Counted from the stretch's first letter, positions 10,867 to 19,592 are shown. The stretch is DNA of 64,000 nucleotides from Dickeya chrysanthemi NCPPB 402 (GCF_000406105.1 NZ_CM001974.1:3857128-3921127), one strand, 5' to 3'. Translations and numbers: made by a program. The notes: generated by a model not told the origin, from the sequence alone.

Positions 10867-10938
10867 ATGAAAATGCTGAACAAAATTATCGCCATGTTTG
10901 AAAAATTCACCATCGACTTCGGTACTTTCAACCACTAA
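10867..10938 (+). CDS. Tiny protein, 23 residues, possible AzuC relative
   Basis: ATG at 10867 preceded by AGAGGA at good spacing; the peptide begins MKMLNKIIAMFEKF and ends FGTFNH, an amphipathic helix followed by a short polar tail. No known domain. Compared with E. coli AzuC (recalled from memory), it shares MK at the start, MF at positions 10-11 and an F at 18. Reality is supported by the ribosome binding site, the CRP-linked promoter upstream and the partner gene 27 bp downstream that also has a ribosome binding site. Function unknown. Confidence 0.65.
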   Translation: MKMLNKIIAMFEKFTIDFGTFNH

Positions 10939-10965
10939 TTCTTTTAAGCGTATGGGGGAAACACC

Positions 10966-11052
10966 ATGAGTATTGTCCGTCAAATCACTCAAATCTTAAA
11001 AGCGCTGGGCAAGACCTACCGCGGTGTCAGCCCTTACGCCTGGTTTCGTTAA
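10966..11052 (+). CDS. Tiny protein, 28 residues, AzuC-like
   Basis: ATG at 10966 preceded by GGGGG seven bases upstream; the product has 28 residues, starting MSIVRQITQILKALG and ending KTYRGVSPYAWFR. E. coli AzuC, as I recall it, is also 28 residues and ends KTFKDVPPGNMFR, so the tails align without gaps: KT, aromatic, basic, x, V, x, P, three variable, FR. AzuC is a membrane-associated regulator of glycerol-3-phosphate dehydrogenase encoded by a CRP-controlled dual-function RNA. The two CRP sites upstream and the terminator right after this gene fit such a transcript. Homology is inferred from a short match. Confidence 0.65.
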   Translation: MSIVRQITQILKALGKTYRGVSPYAWFR

Positions 11053-11081
11053 TCAACAATCATTCTCTCCTTCTTTAAATT

Positions 11082-11114
11082 GTGGCTACCTTCGTCGGGT
11101 AGCCACTTTTTTTT
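11082..11114 (+). terminator. Intrinsic terminator after the tiny genes
   Basis: Stem GTGGCTACC / GGTAGCCAC with loop TTCGTCG followed by eight T residues. With the promoter at 10786 it would define a transcript of about 290 nt. Confidence 0.9.
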
Positions 11115-11135
11115 GCATCCGATTTTTGTATTTGA

Positions 11136-12056
11136 TTAACGGTACAACGATGCTTCACCGCACGGGCGCGTCTTAAAGCGACGGTGCAGCCACAGATATT
11201 GTTCCGGTGCGCGCAAAATCTCCCGCTCAATCACCCGATTCATGTACTGCGCCGCCTGTTGTTGATCCTGGTATGGATAGTCTTCCAGTTCCGGTTCAAT
11301 CACCAGTTGATATCCCTGCCGGTTCGGTTTACGAATCAGCACCGTGGTAATCATCGCCGGTTTGGCTAAACGGTGAATAGTGAACGTTCCGCAGGTTGTC
11401 GCCGCCTGTTCCACCGCAAAGAACGGTGCAAATACACTGCCTTTAGGGCCGTAATCCTGATCCGGCGCGAACCATACCGCTTCGCCGCTCTTCAGCGCCT
11501 GCACCATGCCACGCAAATCTTTGCGATCAATCATCGCCTTATTAGAGCGAGAGCGTCCCCAGGTTTGCACCAGCTCCATCACTTTATTGTTATGCCGCCG
11601 GTACATCGCCATCATCGGCTGGCATAGCCCCATCGCACGGCCGCCCAGCTCCAGCGACATAAAGTGAATGCCGATCACCATCACGCCGCGTTGTTCGCGC
11701 CCAGCCTGCTGCAGATGCTCAAAGCCGGAAACATCGAACCAGGCTCTGACCCGTCGATCCGACCAGAACCAGGCCATGCCGGTTTCCATCAACGCCATTC
11801 CCAGCGACGCGAAATTCGCTTCCACCAGCGCTTCACGTTGCGATACCGGCATCTCAGGAAAGCACAGTTCCAGATTACGACGAGCAATGCTCACCCGCCG
11901 TTTGAGAAAATAACGGGAGTGGCGTCCCAGCCAGTCACCCAGCCGCATCAGCATCGGATAAGGCAACTGTACCAGCAGAAACAGTACGGCAAGGCCGAAC
12001 CACAGCAGCCAGTAACGGGGGTGGCACAAGTCCCAGGTAAAGGTTTGTTGAGTCAT
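11136..12056 (-). CDS. lpxP: Lipid A acyltransferase LpxP/LpxL type
   Basis: 306 residues, a late acyltransferase that adds a fatty acid to Kdo2-lipid IVA at the inner membrane. It has an N-terminal membrane anchor (about residues 15-36) and the catalytic HX4E motif HFMSLE at 131-136. Segments such as NFASLGMALMETGMAWFW, GGRAMGLCQPMM, DYGPKGSVFAPFF and the end GEASLYR are closer to E. coli LpxP (cold-induced palmitoleoyl transferase) than LpxL (lauroyl), so LpxP is preferred. The ribosome binding site is weak. Chain specificity cannot be read from the sequence. Confidence 0.82.
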   Translation of the reverse strand: MTQQTFTWDLCHPRYWLLWFGLAVLFLLVQLPYPMLMRLGDWLGRHSRYFLKRRVSIARRNLELCFPEMPVSQREALVEANFASLGMALMETGMAWFWSDRRVRAWFDVSGFEHLQQAGREQRGVMVIGIHFMSLELGGRAMGLCQPMMAMYRRHNNKVMELVQTWGRSRSNKAMIDRKDLRGMVQALKSGEAVWFAPDQDYGPKGSVFAPFFAVEQAATTCGTFTIHRLAKPAMITTVLIRKPNRQGYQLVIEPELEDYPYQDQQQAAQYMNRVIEREILRAPEQYLWLHRRFKTRPCGEASLYR

Positions 12057-12309
12057 TATCGAATATCTTCTTGAAAGTCATACCAGCCAGTTTTAACAAA
12101 CTCACCATGCACGACGTTGTCGTTATCCAGACAGCCCGGAGGAAAACACAGTCTATGTGAAAAAAGAGGAGAACCCGGCGGTAAAAGCAGCCCGGCGAAC
12201 CCCGAGTCATTTACCGCTAAAAAGCGGTTCAGATTACCCGAAATCCGCCAAAGAAAGGAGAGTTCCAAGTGTAAAGATTGTGCGGCGACGATGACGCCGC
12301 TGAATGCTA

Positions 12310-12738
12310 TCAGGCGCGGGTGGCCAGAATCACGCTTGAGGCTTTGATCAGCGCAATCACGCGGGAACCGGCTTGTAACCCCATTTCGGCTACGCTTTCA
12401 TTAGTGACGCTGGCGGTCAGTTTCAGCCCTTTGGCGGTAGTGATGTGTACCGTGGCGTGCACCGCACCGTTGACCACATGATCAATCGTACCGCTGAATT
12501 GGTTACGTGCCGAGAAATTCAGGCCGCAATCCGCCGAGGCCAAAATCACCCATGGCGCTTTGATCAGGGCTACAGCGGATTTTCCAGGCGCCAGACCCAA
12601 CGTCACGACGCTATTACGAGTGATGACGGTGGTCAGTTTTTCTCCGCTTTCCAGCGTCAGCACGACCTCACTGTTGACCGCACCTTCAGCAATACGATCC
12701 ACAATACCATTCAATTGGTTTCGTGCAGAAACAGACAT
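12310..12738 (-). CDS. Molybdate-binding di-Mop (TOBE) protein
   Basis: 142 residues made of two Mop repeats of about 68 residues: each starts SARNQ(L/F) followed by G-I/T-D and ends with VIALIKA..VILA. Small molbindins of this type bind molybdate (or tungstate) oxyanions between subunits and act in cytoplasmic storage or homeostasis. The internal duplication is visible directly (residues 3-68 against 75-140). Start ATG follows AGGAGG. No mod transport genes adjoin it; it stands between lpxP and the sugar-phosphate importer operon. Confidence 0.88.
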   Translation of the reverse strand: MSVSARNQLNGIVDRIAEGAVNSEVVLTLESGEKLTTVITRNSVVTLGLAPGKSAVALIKAPWVILASADCGLNFSARNQFSGTIDHVVNGAVHATVHITTAKGLKLTASVTNESVAEMGLQAGSRVIALIKASSVILATRA

Positions 12739-12856
12739 AATTCCTCCTGGATAAATTCAGTGAATGCATCATAAAAAGCGTACAACAGTCACCTATCAAA
12801 CGCTTTTTCCCGCAGCAGTACAAGCCATCAGCGCCGGTTTTATTTTATGGAAACCG

Positions 12857-12874
12857 TCGTCACCAAATCGTCAC
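12857..12874 (+). promoter_or_regulatory. Candidate Pho box
   Basis: TCGTCAC-CAAA-TCGTCAC: two direct heptamers 11 bp apart, the architecture of a PhoB site (CTGTCAT-N4-CTGTCAC). All GTCA bases are retained. It precedes an Ugp-like importer with a glycerophosphodiesterase, genes of the kind that PhoB controls in enterobacteria. A matching -10 could not be assigned confidently. Confidence 0.5.
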
Positions 12875-12954
12875 CTGCCTGCCATGTCCTTGCAGTCTTC
12901 CCTGCGCAGCATATGGCTTGCGTTTTACCGAAATTCGTTGACTGGCATTCATCT

Positions 12955-13022
12955 ATCACCATGCGAAAACTATCACTATGCGAAAACCATAACCATGCGA
13001 AAACCATCACCATGCAAAAAAA
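12955..13022 (+). repeat. 17-bp tandem repeat, four units, at a start codon
   Basis: Four consecutive 17-bp units of the form ATCACCATGCGAAAACC with one to a few changes each. Every unit holds an ATG (12961, 12978, 12995, 13012). Because 17 is not a multiple of three, only the first and last ATG share the frame of the permease gene. Confidence 0.85.
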
Positions 13023-13884
13023 CTGGCTCCCTTGGGTGATTCTGTCGCCTTCTCTGCTGTTTCTGTTGTTATTTACCTATTTTCCGCTGTTACGCTCCAT
13101 GTATGACAGCCTGTTCGATACCCGCATGGCCGGTGCGGATGCACCGTTTGTCGGTTTAGGCAATGTTATTCGTCTGTTGGATGACGCCATTTTCTGGCGC
13201 GCACTGTTCAATAATCTGGTCTACATCCTGTTGACGGTGATCCCCGGCGTCGTACTGGCGCTGTTGCTGGCGGTTGCACTATGGGAAAACCGCGCAGTCA
13301 ATCGCTGGCTGCGCACCGCCTTCTTCTTCCCGATGATCATTCCGATGGTCAGCGCCGCCGCGCTGTGGCTGTTCATCTTTATGCCGGGTATCGGCCTGCT
13401 GGATTACTATCTGGCCAAGCTGTTCGGGCCAATGAACAACAATTATCTGGGTCGCAGCAATAGCGCCCTGCTGGCGCTCGCGCTGATTGGGGTGTGGAAA
13501 TTCGCCGGTTACTACATGCTGTTCTTTCTGGCCGGGCTGCAAAGCATCCCCCCCTCCACCCGCGAAGCCGCCGTCATGGAAGGTGCCACGCCGACACAGG
13601 TGTTTTTCCGCGTCACGCTGCCGTTGCTGCGCCCGACGCTGAGCTTCGTCATCACCACGGCGCTGATTTACTCCATCACCCAAATTGATCACGTGGCAGT
13701 GATGACCCACGGTGGGCCGGATAACGCCACTACGGTGCTGTTGTATTACATCCAGAATCTGGCCTGGGACACCCACGATCTCGGCAAAGCCTCCGCTGCG
13801 ACCTTTCTGACGCTGGCCGGTCTGTTCGTGTTCTCGCTGATTAACCTGAAAGTACTGGAGAAAGGGGCTCATTATGAGCGTTGA
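13012..13884 (+). CDS. ABC importer permease, UgpA-like
   Basis: 290 residues from ATG 13012 (MQKNWLPWVILSPSLLFLL), where the first transmembrane helix begins; an in-frame ATG at 12961 would add 17 residues encoded by a tandem repeat. Six membrane spans are apparent, and the EAA loop that contacts the ATPase reads REAAVMEGATPTQVFFRVTL (about residue 185). It belongs to the carbohydrate/glycerol-phosphate importer permeases. No Shine-Dalgarno sequence is visible before either ATG. It overlaps the second permease gene by 11 bp and heads the operon permease-permease-gpdQ-ATPase-binding protein. Confidence 0.85.
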   Translation: MQKNWLPWVILSPSLLFLLLFTYFPLLRSMYDSLFDTRMAGADAPFVGLGNVIRLLDDAIFWRALFNNLVYILLTVIPGVVLALLLAVALWENRAVNRWLRTAFFFPMIIPMVSAAALWLFIFMPGIGLLDYYLAKLFGPMNNNYLGRSNSALLALALIGVWKFAGYYMLFFLAGLQSIPPSTREAAVMEGATPTQVFFRVTLPLLRPTLSFVITTALIYSITQIDHVAVMTHGGPDNATTVLLYYIQNLAWDTHDLGKASAATFLTLAGLFVFSLINLKVLEKGAHYER

Positions 13885-14761
13885 GATATCCCCTACCGTA
13901 GTCAGTAGCGCACGTGTCCCTCTGCCGACCTGGCTACGCTGGCGCCAGTCGCGGCACGCAACGCTGAGTCTGCTGATGATCTGTGCCGCGCTGCTCTGGG
14001 TCAGCCCGTTTATCTGGATGCTCTCGTCTGCCTTTAGCGCCACCACCTTTGGCACCGGCATGGCGTCATTACTGCCGCGCTGGCCGTTAACGCTGGATAA
14101 CTTTCGTGATGCCTGGCAGAGCGCCGACTGGGTAAGCCTGTATGCCAACACCATTTTTTTTACCTTCGGCACCTTCTTCATCCAGTTGCTGACCATCACC
14201 ACCGCCGGTTACGTCTTCGCCTGCCATGAATTTCGCGGCAAACAGACGCTGTTTCTGCTGTTTCTGGTGCAGTTGATGATCATGCCGGTCGTGATGATGG
14301 TCCCCAACATGATGACGCTGAAGGCATTCGGCCTGCTCAATACCCTGACCGGCGTGATGATGCCCTATTTTACTTCGGCATTCGGCGTATTCCTGATGCG
14401 TCAGGCATTCCTGTCCATTCCCAAAGAAATTGAAGAAGCGGCGCTGATGGAAGGTTGCCGCTGGTGGCAAGTGGTTTTTCGCGTGCTGTTGCCGATGTCC
14501 TGGCCTTCCATTCTGGCGTTTGCCACCGTCAGCATTACCTATCACTGGAACGAGTACCTCTGGCCGCTAATGATGCTTAACGACCCGGACAAACAAGTGC
14601 TGACCGTCGGGCTGGTGTCATTCGCCATGGGGGCTGAATCCGGCGGGCAATGGGGCATGATCAGCGCCGGTACGCTGATGGTATGCCTGCCGTTAATGCT
14701 GGCGTTTGTCGTTTTCCAAAAACAGTTCCTGAAAAGCTTTGGCTTCTCCGGGATAAAATAA
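13874..14761 (+). CDS. ABC importer permease, UgpE-like
   Basis: 295 residues with about six membrane spans and the ATPase-contact loop [20 protein letters not shown] near residue 195. It pairs with the preceding permease to form the membrane channel of a binding-protein-dependent importer of the MalG/UgpE class. ATG at 13874 lies inside the end of the previous gene, so the two are translationally coupled. Ends 10 bp before gpdQ. Confidence 0.88.
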   Translation: MSVEISPTVVSSARVPLPTWLRWRQSRHATLSLLMICAALLWVSPFIWMLSSAFSATTFGTGMASLLPRWPLTLDNFRDAWQSADWVSLYANTIFFTFGTFFIQLLTITTAGYVFACHEFRGKQTLFLLFLVQLMIMPVVMMVPNMMTLKAFGLLNTLTGVMMPYFTSAFGVFLMRQAFLSIPKEIEEAALMEGCRWWQVVFRVLLPMSWPSILAFATVSITYHWNEYLWPLMMLNDPDKQVLTVGLVSFAMGAESGGQWGMISAGTLMVCLPLMLAFVVFQKQFLKSFGFSGIK

Positions 14762-14771
14762 GGAGTTTTTC

Positions 14772-15593
14772 ATGCTGTTAGCGCAAATTTCCGATACTCA
14801 CTTTCGCAGCTCAGGGCAAAAACTGTACGGTTTCATCGATATCAACGCCGGTAACGCCGATGTGGTCTCACAACTCAACGCCCTCACCGAACGCCCGGAT
14901 GCCGTCGTGATCAGCGGTGATATCGTCAACTGCGGTCATCCGTCGGAATATCAGGTCGCCCGCCAGATTTTGGGTAACCTGACCTACCCGCTGTACATCA
15001 TCCCCGGTAACCACGACGACAAAACCCATTTTCTGGAATACCTGCAACCGCTGTGCCCGCAACTGGGCAACGACCCGCAGAACATGCGTTATGCAATTGA
15101 TGATTTCGCCACCCGGCTGTTGTTCATCGACTCCAGCCGCGCCGGCACCTCCAAAGGTTGGTTGACGGAAGAGACGCTGTCCTGGCTGGAAGCGCAACTG
15201 ATGCGTGATGACAAACCCACCGCGGTATTCATGCATCATCCGCCGCTGGCGCTCGGCTCCGCCCAGATGGACCGCCTCGCCTGTGAAAACGGGCACCGCC
15301 TGCTGGAACTGGTGGAACGCTTCCCGGCGTTGGTGCGTATTTTCTGCGGTCACAATCATTGCCTGATCATGACGCAGTACCGTCAGGCAATCATCGCCAC
15401 CGTGCCGGGCACCGTTCATCAGGTACCTTATTACCACCAGGACACCCGTCCTTATTACGACATGTCCCCACCATCCTGCCTGATGCACCGTCTGGTGGAC
15501 CAGCAGTGGGTCAGCTACCTGCATCCGCTGTCGCATTATGCCGGCCCGTGGTTGTACGACGAAAAAATCAGTTGCCCGGTGGATGAGCGTTGA
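14772..15593 (+). CDS. gpdQ: Glycerophosphodiesterase GpdQ, binuclear metallophosphoesterase
   Basis: 273 residues, closely resembling GpdQ of Enterobacter (Klebsiella) aerogenes, which hydrolyses glycerophosphodiesters and, promiscuously, other phosphodi- and triesters. The two-metal ligands are all present: D8 and H10 (SDTHF), D50 (SGDIVN), N80 (PGNHDD), H155 (MHHPP), H194 and H196 (CGHNH). It is cytoplasmic, with no signal peptide. ATG follows AAGGAG and the stop overlaps the ATPase start (TGATG). In this operon it takes the place that ugpQ holds in ugp operons, so it probably cleaves imported glycerophosphodiesters to glycerol-3-phosphate plus alcohol. Confidence 0.93.
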   Translation: MLLAQISDTHFRSSGQKLYGFIDINAGNADVVSQLNALTERPDAVVISGDIVNCGHPSEYQVARQILGNLTYPLYIIPGNHDDKTHFLEYLQPLCPQLGNDPQNMRYAIDDFATRLLFIDSSRAGTSKGWLTEETLSWLEAQLMRDDKPTAVFMHHPPLALGSAQMDRLACENGHRLLELVERFPALVRIFCGHNHCLIMTQYRQAIIATVPGTVHQVPYYHQDTRPYYDMSPPSCLMHRLVDQQWVSYLHPLSHYAGPWLYDEKISCPVDER

Positions 15594-16678
15594 TGGCTAC
15601 GTTACGACTGCACAACGTCAGCAAGCAATTTGACGATAAACCGGCGCTGCGCTCGTTGTCGCTGGAGATTGCCGACGGGGAATTTCTGGTACTGGTAGGG
15701 CCGTCCGGCTGTGGCAAAAGCACCCTATTACGCCTGCTGGCCGGGCTGGAAGCGGTCAGCGACGGCGAAATTTGGCTGGATGGCACCAACATCACCGCTC
15801 AATCGCCGCGTGATCGCAACTTCGCGATGATCTTTCAGAACTACGCGCTGTTTCCCCACCTGACGGTGAAGGACAACATCACCTTCGGTATGCAAATTCG
15901 CCATGAACCGAAAGCAAGTTGGCAGCCCCGGCTGGAAAAAGTAGCGCAATTGCTGCAACTGGATACATTGCTGGATCGTAAACCGGGCAAGCTGTCCGGC
16001 GGCCAGCGCCAGCGGGTGGCGATGGCGCGCGCCATCGTGCGTGACCCGAAATTGTTTTTGATGGACGAGCCGCTGTCCAATCTGGACGCCCGGCTGCGCA
16101 CCGAAGTGCGCGACGGCATTATGACATTGCATCAGCAACTCAAGACCAGCACCGTTTATGTCACCCACGACCAGATAGAAGCCATGTCGATGGCGGATCG
16201 CATCGTGGTGATGAACCACGGAGAAGTCCAGCAAGTCGGTACGCCGGAGCAACTGTACGCGTTCCCGGGCAACCTGTTTGTCGCCAGCTTCATCGGCTCG
16301 CCGGCCATGAACATTGTCACACTGCCTTGCAGCGGCGGTATGGTGCAGGTCGGCGAAAACACGCTCCCTCTGCCGCCACACGCCACGCATCTTCAGGCGG
16401 TCTTTTTCGGCATTCGCCCGGAACACCTCACCGATACCCCCGAGGCAGAACAACATACACATCACCTGTCCGGCATCGTGATGCAACGAGAATTGATGGG
16501 CGCAGACTATCTGCTGCACATCAGCACGCCCATCGGCGAACTACGCTACAGCCGCAAAAATCGCGGCGATATCCCGATGGTGGGCGATAGCGTCAGCCTC
16601 GGCTTTTCACCTTTTGATGTTCATCTTTTTCATGCTGAAACACAGCAGAATCTATACCAGGAGACTTCCCATGCATAA
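15593..16678 (+). CDS. ABC importer ATP-binding subunit, UgpC/MalK-like
   Basis: 361 residues with Walker A GPSGCGKST (about residue 38), signature LSGGQRQRVAMARAI (134), Walker B LFLMDEP (157) and a switch histidine in VTHD. A C-terminal domain of about 120 residues (TOBE/OB type) is typical of carbohydrate and glycerol-phosphate importers. ATG overlaps the gpdQ stop. An upstream in-frame TTG at 15590 is less likely. Energises the two permeases above. Confidence 0.9.
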   Translation: MATLRLHNVSKQFDDKPALRSLSLEIADGEFLVLVGPSGCGKSTLLRLLAGLEAVSDGEIWLDGTNITAQSPRDRNFAMIFQNYALFPHLTVKDNITFGMQIRHEPKASWQPRLEKVAQLLQLDTLLDRKPGKLSGGQRQRVAMARAIVRDPKLFLMDEPLSNLDARLRTEVRDGIMTLHQQLKTSTVYVTHDQIEAMSMADRIVVMNHGEVQQVGTPEQLYAFPGNLFVASFIGSPAMNIVTLPCSGGMVQVGENTLPLPPHATHLQAVFFGIRPEHLTDTPEAEQHTHHLSGIVMQRELMGADYLLHISTPIGELRYSRKNRGDIPMVGDSVSLGFSPFDVHLFHAETQQNLYQETSHA

Positions 16679-17993
16679 GCCCCTGAAACAGCGGTTACAG
16701 GCGCTGGCCCTTGGCATGTCGCTGGCCTTTACCGGTTCAGCGCTGGCCAAACAAAACATCGACTTCATGTTTCCCGCCCCGGTGGACGGCAAGCTGACGA
16801 TGGAAATGACCCGCATCATCAAAGAATTTAATAATTCCCAACAGGATGTGGAAGTCCGGGGGATTTTCACCGGTAACTACGACACCACCAAAATGAAAGC
16901 GGAAGCGGCGCAAAAAGCCGGTCAGCCGCCCGCTCTGGTGATTATGTCCGCCAACTTCACTACCGATCTGGCGCTGAAAAATGAAATCCTGCCGATGGAT
17001 GAGCTGTTCAAATTCGGCAACGAAAAAGCCGGCACGTTTTTAACCAACGAATTTTGGCCCGCCATGCACAAGAATGCCCAGGTGATGGGGGTGACGTATG
17101 CAATCCCGTTCCACAATTCGACGCCGATCCTCTATTACAACAAGACCCTGTTCGAAAAAGCCGGTATCGCACAACCGCCGCAGAACTGGCAGGAACTGCT
17201 GGCCGATGCCAAAAAACTGACCGACCAGAGCAAAGGCCAGTGGGGTATCATGCTTCCCTCCACCAATGATGACTACGGCGGCTGGATTTTCTCCTCGCTG
17301 GTGCGCGCTAATGGCGGCAATTACTTCAACGAAGACTATCCGGGCGAAGTCTATTACAACAGCCCGACTACCATCGGCGCACTGCGTTTCTGGCAGAACC
17401 TGATCTACAAAGATAAGGTGATGCCGTCCGGCGTGCTGGATTCCAAACAGATCAGCGCCGCCTTCTTCTCCGGCAAACTGGGCATGGCGATGCTGAGTAC
17501 CGGCGCTCTGGGCTTTATGCGTGAAAATACCAAAGACTTTGAACTGGGCGTCGCCATGTTACCGGCCAGGGAGCAACGGGCAGTGCCGATCGGCGGCGCC
17601 AGTCTGGTCAGTTTCAAAGGTATCTCCGATGAGCAGAAAAAAGCGGCCTACCAGTTCCTGAGCTACCTGGTCAGCCCACAGGTCAACGGCGCATGGAGCC
17701 GTTTCACCGGCTATTTCTCGCCGCGTAAAGCCTCATACGACACCCCGGAAATGAAGGCCTATCTGGAGCAAGACCCTCGGGCCGCCACCGCACTGGAGCA
17801 GTTGAAATACGCTCACCCGTGGTACGCCACCTATGAAACCGTGGCGGTGCGCAAAGCCATGGAAAACCAGCTGGCCGCGGTGGTAAATGATGAAAAGGTC
17901 ACGCCGGAAGCGGCCGCCAAAGCCGCCCAGCAGGAAGCCGATACCCTCATGAAACCCTATGTCGACCAGACGGCGCTTGCCCCGGTGAAGTAA
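16671..17993 (+). CDS. ABC importer substrate-binding protein, UgpB-like
   Basis: 440 residues from ATG 16671 (GGAG upstream, 8-bp overlap with the ATPase gene). A signal peptide of 26 residues ends in GSALA before KQN, so the protein is periplasmic. The mature part has the extracellular solute-binding family 1 layout, with ITYAIPFHNSTPILYYNK-like text (VTYAIPFHNSTPILYYNK) near residue 145, as in UgpB, which binds glycerol-3-phosphate and glycerophosphocholine. With gpdQ next door, a glycerophosphodiester ligand is the best guess. Last gene of the operon. Confidence 0.88.
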   Translation: MHKPLKQRLQALALGMSLAFTGSALAKQNIDFMFPAPVDGKLTMEMTRIIKEFNNSQQDVEVRGIFTGNYDTTKMKAEAAQKAGQPPALVIMSANFTTDLALKNEILPMDELFKFGNEKAGTFLTNEFWPAMHKNAQVMGVTYAIPFHNSTPILYYNKTLFEKAGIAQPPQNWQELLADAKKLTDQSKGQWGIMLPSTNDDYGGWIFSSLVRANGGNYFNEDYPGEVYYNSPTTIGALRFWQNLIYKDKVMPSGVLDSKQISAAFFSGKLGMAMLSTGALGFMRENTKDFELGVAMLPAREQRAVPIGGASLVSFKGISDEQKKAAYQFLSYLVSPQVNGAWSRFTGYFSPRKASYDTPEMKAYLEQDPRAATALEQLKYAHPWYATYETVAVRKAMENQLAAVVNDEKVTPEAAAKAAQQEADTLMKPYVDQTALAPVK

Positions 17994-18019
17994 TACCTGA
18001 ACAGGGCGTTGTGAAGTAC

Positions 18020-18048
18020 GATGCCGGTTTGACCGGCATCATCTTTTC
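18020..18048 (+). terminator. Probable terminator of the Ugp-like operon
   Basis: Nine-bp stem GATGCCGGT / ACCGGCATC with a TTG loop followed by ATCTTTTCTC; the T tract is interrupted, so the terminator is of moderate quality. It lies 27 bp after the binding-protein stop. Confidence 0.65.
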
Positions 18049-18059
18049 TCAGTGGCTTA

Positions 18060-18608
18060 TCAACGCACCCGATCACCGGAACCTTTACCAACCACGGTTT
18101 GTATCAGATAAGTGAAGTAATGCTTCACCGACAAGGTCTGAATCATCTTCTGATCCCACTCGGCCAGTTTTTGCGGTGTGGACATGTCGATAGCATTCAC
18201 CTGTGCCAGCCCGGTAATCCCCGGCAACACCTCAAAGACACCGCGCGCCTGACGTTCGGCAATCAGCTCTTGTTGATTAAACAGGCAAGGACGCGGCCCA
18301 ACCAGACTCATTTCCCCTTTCAGCACGTTGATCAACTGGGGTAGCTCATCCAGCTTGGTTTTACGCAAAAAAGCGCCTAACCGCGTCACAGAGCTGCGGC
18401 TGGCAAGGTGCGTCGCCACCGACTCCGTCGCCACGGCCATGGTGCGAAACTTGATCAAATTAAATGGCCGCTGATGACGCCCAACGCGTTGCTGGATAAA
18501 AACCGGCGAACCGGTATCAAATAACCCCAACACATAAACGATCAACATCACCGGCCACAGGCATAACACCCCCACCAGCGCCAGCAAGATATCCAGAACA
18601 CGCAGCAT
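18060..18608 (-). CDS. Polyprenyl-phosphate sugar-1-phosphate transferase
   Basis: 182 residues, the minimal PglC/WreU-like form of the bacterial sugar transferase family: one N-terminal membrane segment (about residues 3-28), then FIQQRVGRHQRPFNLIKFRTM, KTKLDELPQLINVLKGEMSLVGPRP, and PGITGLAQVNA. Such enzymes load a sugar-1-phosphate onto undecaprenyl phosphate at the inner membrane to begin glycan assembly. The adjoining 4-reductase and WbpM-type dehydratase suggest that its substrate is a UDP-6-deoxy-HexNAc. Downstream of, and 9 bp from, the reductase gene. Confidence 0.9.
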   Translation of the reverse strand: MLRVLDILLALVGVLCLWPVMLIVYVLGLFDTGSPVFIQQRVGRHQRPFNLIKFRTMAVATESVATHLASRSSVTRLGAFLRKTKLDELPQLINVLKGEMSLVGPRPCLFNQQELIAERQARGVFEVLPGITGLAQVNAIDMSTPQKLAEWDQKMIQTLSVKHYFTYLIQTVVGKGSGDRVR

Positions 18609-18617
18609 AATAATCGG

Positions 18618-19592
18618 TCAACCTTCTTTGGATAGAGACTCGGAAACACCGGACATTTCCGCCAGAAACGCCCGCGCCGTGATGGCAATCGCCTGATGAT
18701 AGGAGATAGCGGGCTGCCAGCCAAGCTGTTGCCGGGTTTCACGCACATCCACCTGCAGCGACCCCAGCAAACGCTCCGCCACGGCGGATTTTCCAAGCAA
18801 AGCCGCACCGCTTTTCAGTATCCATGGCAGCAGCGGCCAGCAACGATTTTTCGTCCCCAACGCCGTTGCCATATCCGCCAGCAGCTCGGCGGTAGAGACA
18901 TCGTGGTCATCCGATACCAGCCACACGCGCCCCGGCGCCTGCGGATGACGAAGACTCAACAGAATCAGATCAGCCAGATTATCCACAAACACCAGGCTGC
19001 GCTGGTTATGAACCGCCGCCAACGGCAACGGCACACCTTTACGCACCCAATTCATCATCGCGCGGAAATTGGCTTTTACACCCGGCCCATACACCAACGG
19101 CGGGCGAATAATCACCACCTCGAGACCGGTATCTTGCGCCAGCCGCATCAATCCCTGTTCGGCCTCATACTTGCTCAAGCCATAAGGATCGCCCGGCGGT
19201 GCCGCCACTTCCGGCTGAAAAGGCTGACCTGGCTGGGTCGCCTCGCCATTTACTTTAATTGAACTGACAAAGACAAACCGCTTAACACCCGATTCGGCAG
19301 CCTGCCGCGCCAGTTGCAACGTTCCCGCGACATTGGTTTCCCGATACAACGCCAGCGCATCACAGCCATCCTGCATCTGGTGAACTCTGGCGGCACAGTG
19401 CACAACGGCATCCACACCCTTTAGTGCCGACGTCCAATCTGTCGTCGCCGTCAGATTGGCGAGAATCATCGTGCTATCGCTTGCATCGCCGCGTTCGCTG
19501 CCGTGCAAAACACAGGTAATTCCCTGCTCGCCCGCCAGCGCGACCACCCGGCTACCGATAAACCCCCGGCTTCCCGTTACTAAGATTTTCAA
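18618..19592 (-). CDS. NAD(P)-dependent sugar reductase/epimerase, WbpV/WreQ-like
   Basis: 324 residues, extended SDR family: GSRGFIG nucleotide-binding motif at residues 7-13, and YGLSKYEAEQG with the catalytic YxxxK near residue 141. Sequence style matches WbpV/WreQ 4-ketoreductases that form UDP-N-acetylquinovosamine (or the fucosamine epimer) from the 4-keto-6-deoxy product of WbpM-type enzymes. The start is TTG at 19592 behind AGGAAGG; no ATG gives the complete Rossmann motif. Divergent from the wbpM-like gene. Confidence 0.8.
   Translation of the reverse strand: MKILVTGSRGFIGSRVVALAGEQGITCVLHGSERGDASDSTMILANLTATTDWTSALKGVDAVVHCAARVHQMQDGCDALALYRETNVAGTLQLARQAAESGVKRFVFVSSIKVNGEATQPGQPFQPEVAAPPGDPYGLSKYEAEQGLMRLAQDTGLEVVIIRPPLVYGPGVKANFRAMMNWVRKGVPLPLAAVHNQRSLVFVDNLADLILLSLRHPQAPGRVWLVSDDHDVSTAELLADMATALGTKNRCWPLLPWILKSGAALLGKSAVAERLLGSLQVDVRETRQQLGWQPAISYHQAIAITARAFLAEMSGVSESLSKEG

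Noticed and set aside
12955..13022. Tandem 17-bp units considered as a CRISPR or integration site
   Set aside because: Units are contiguous without spacers and no cas gene or integrase is present.
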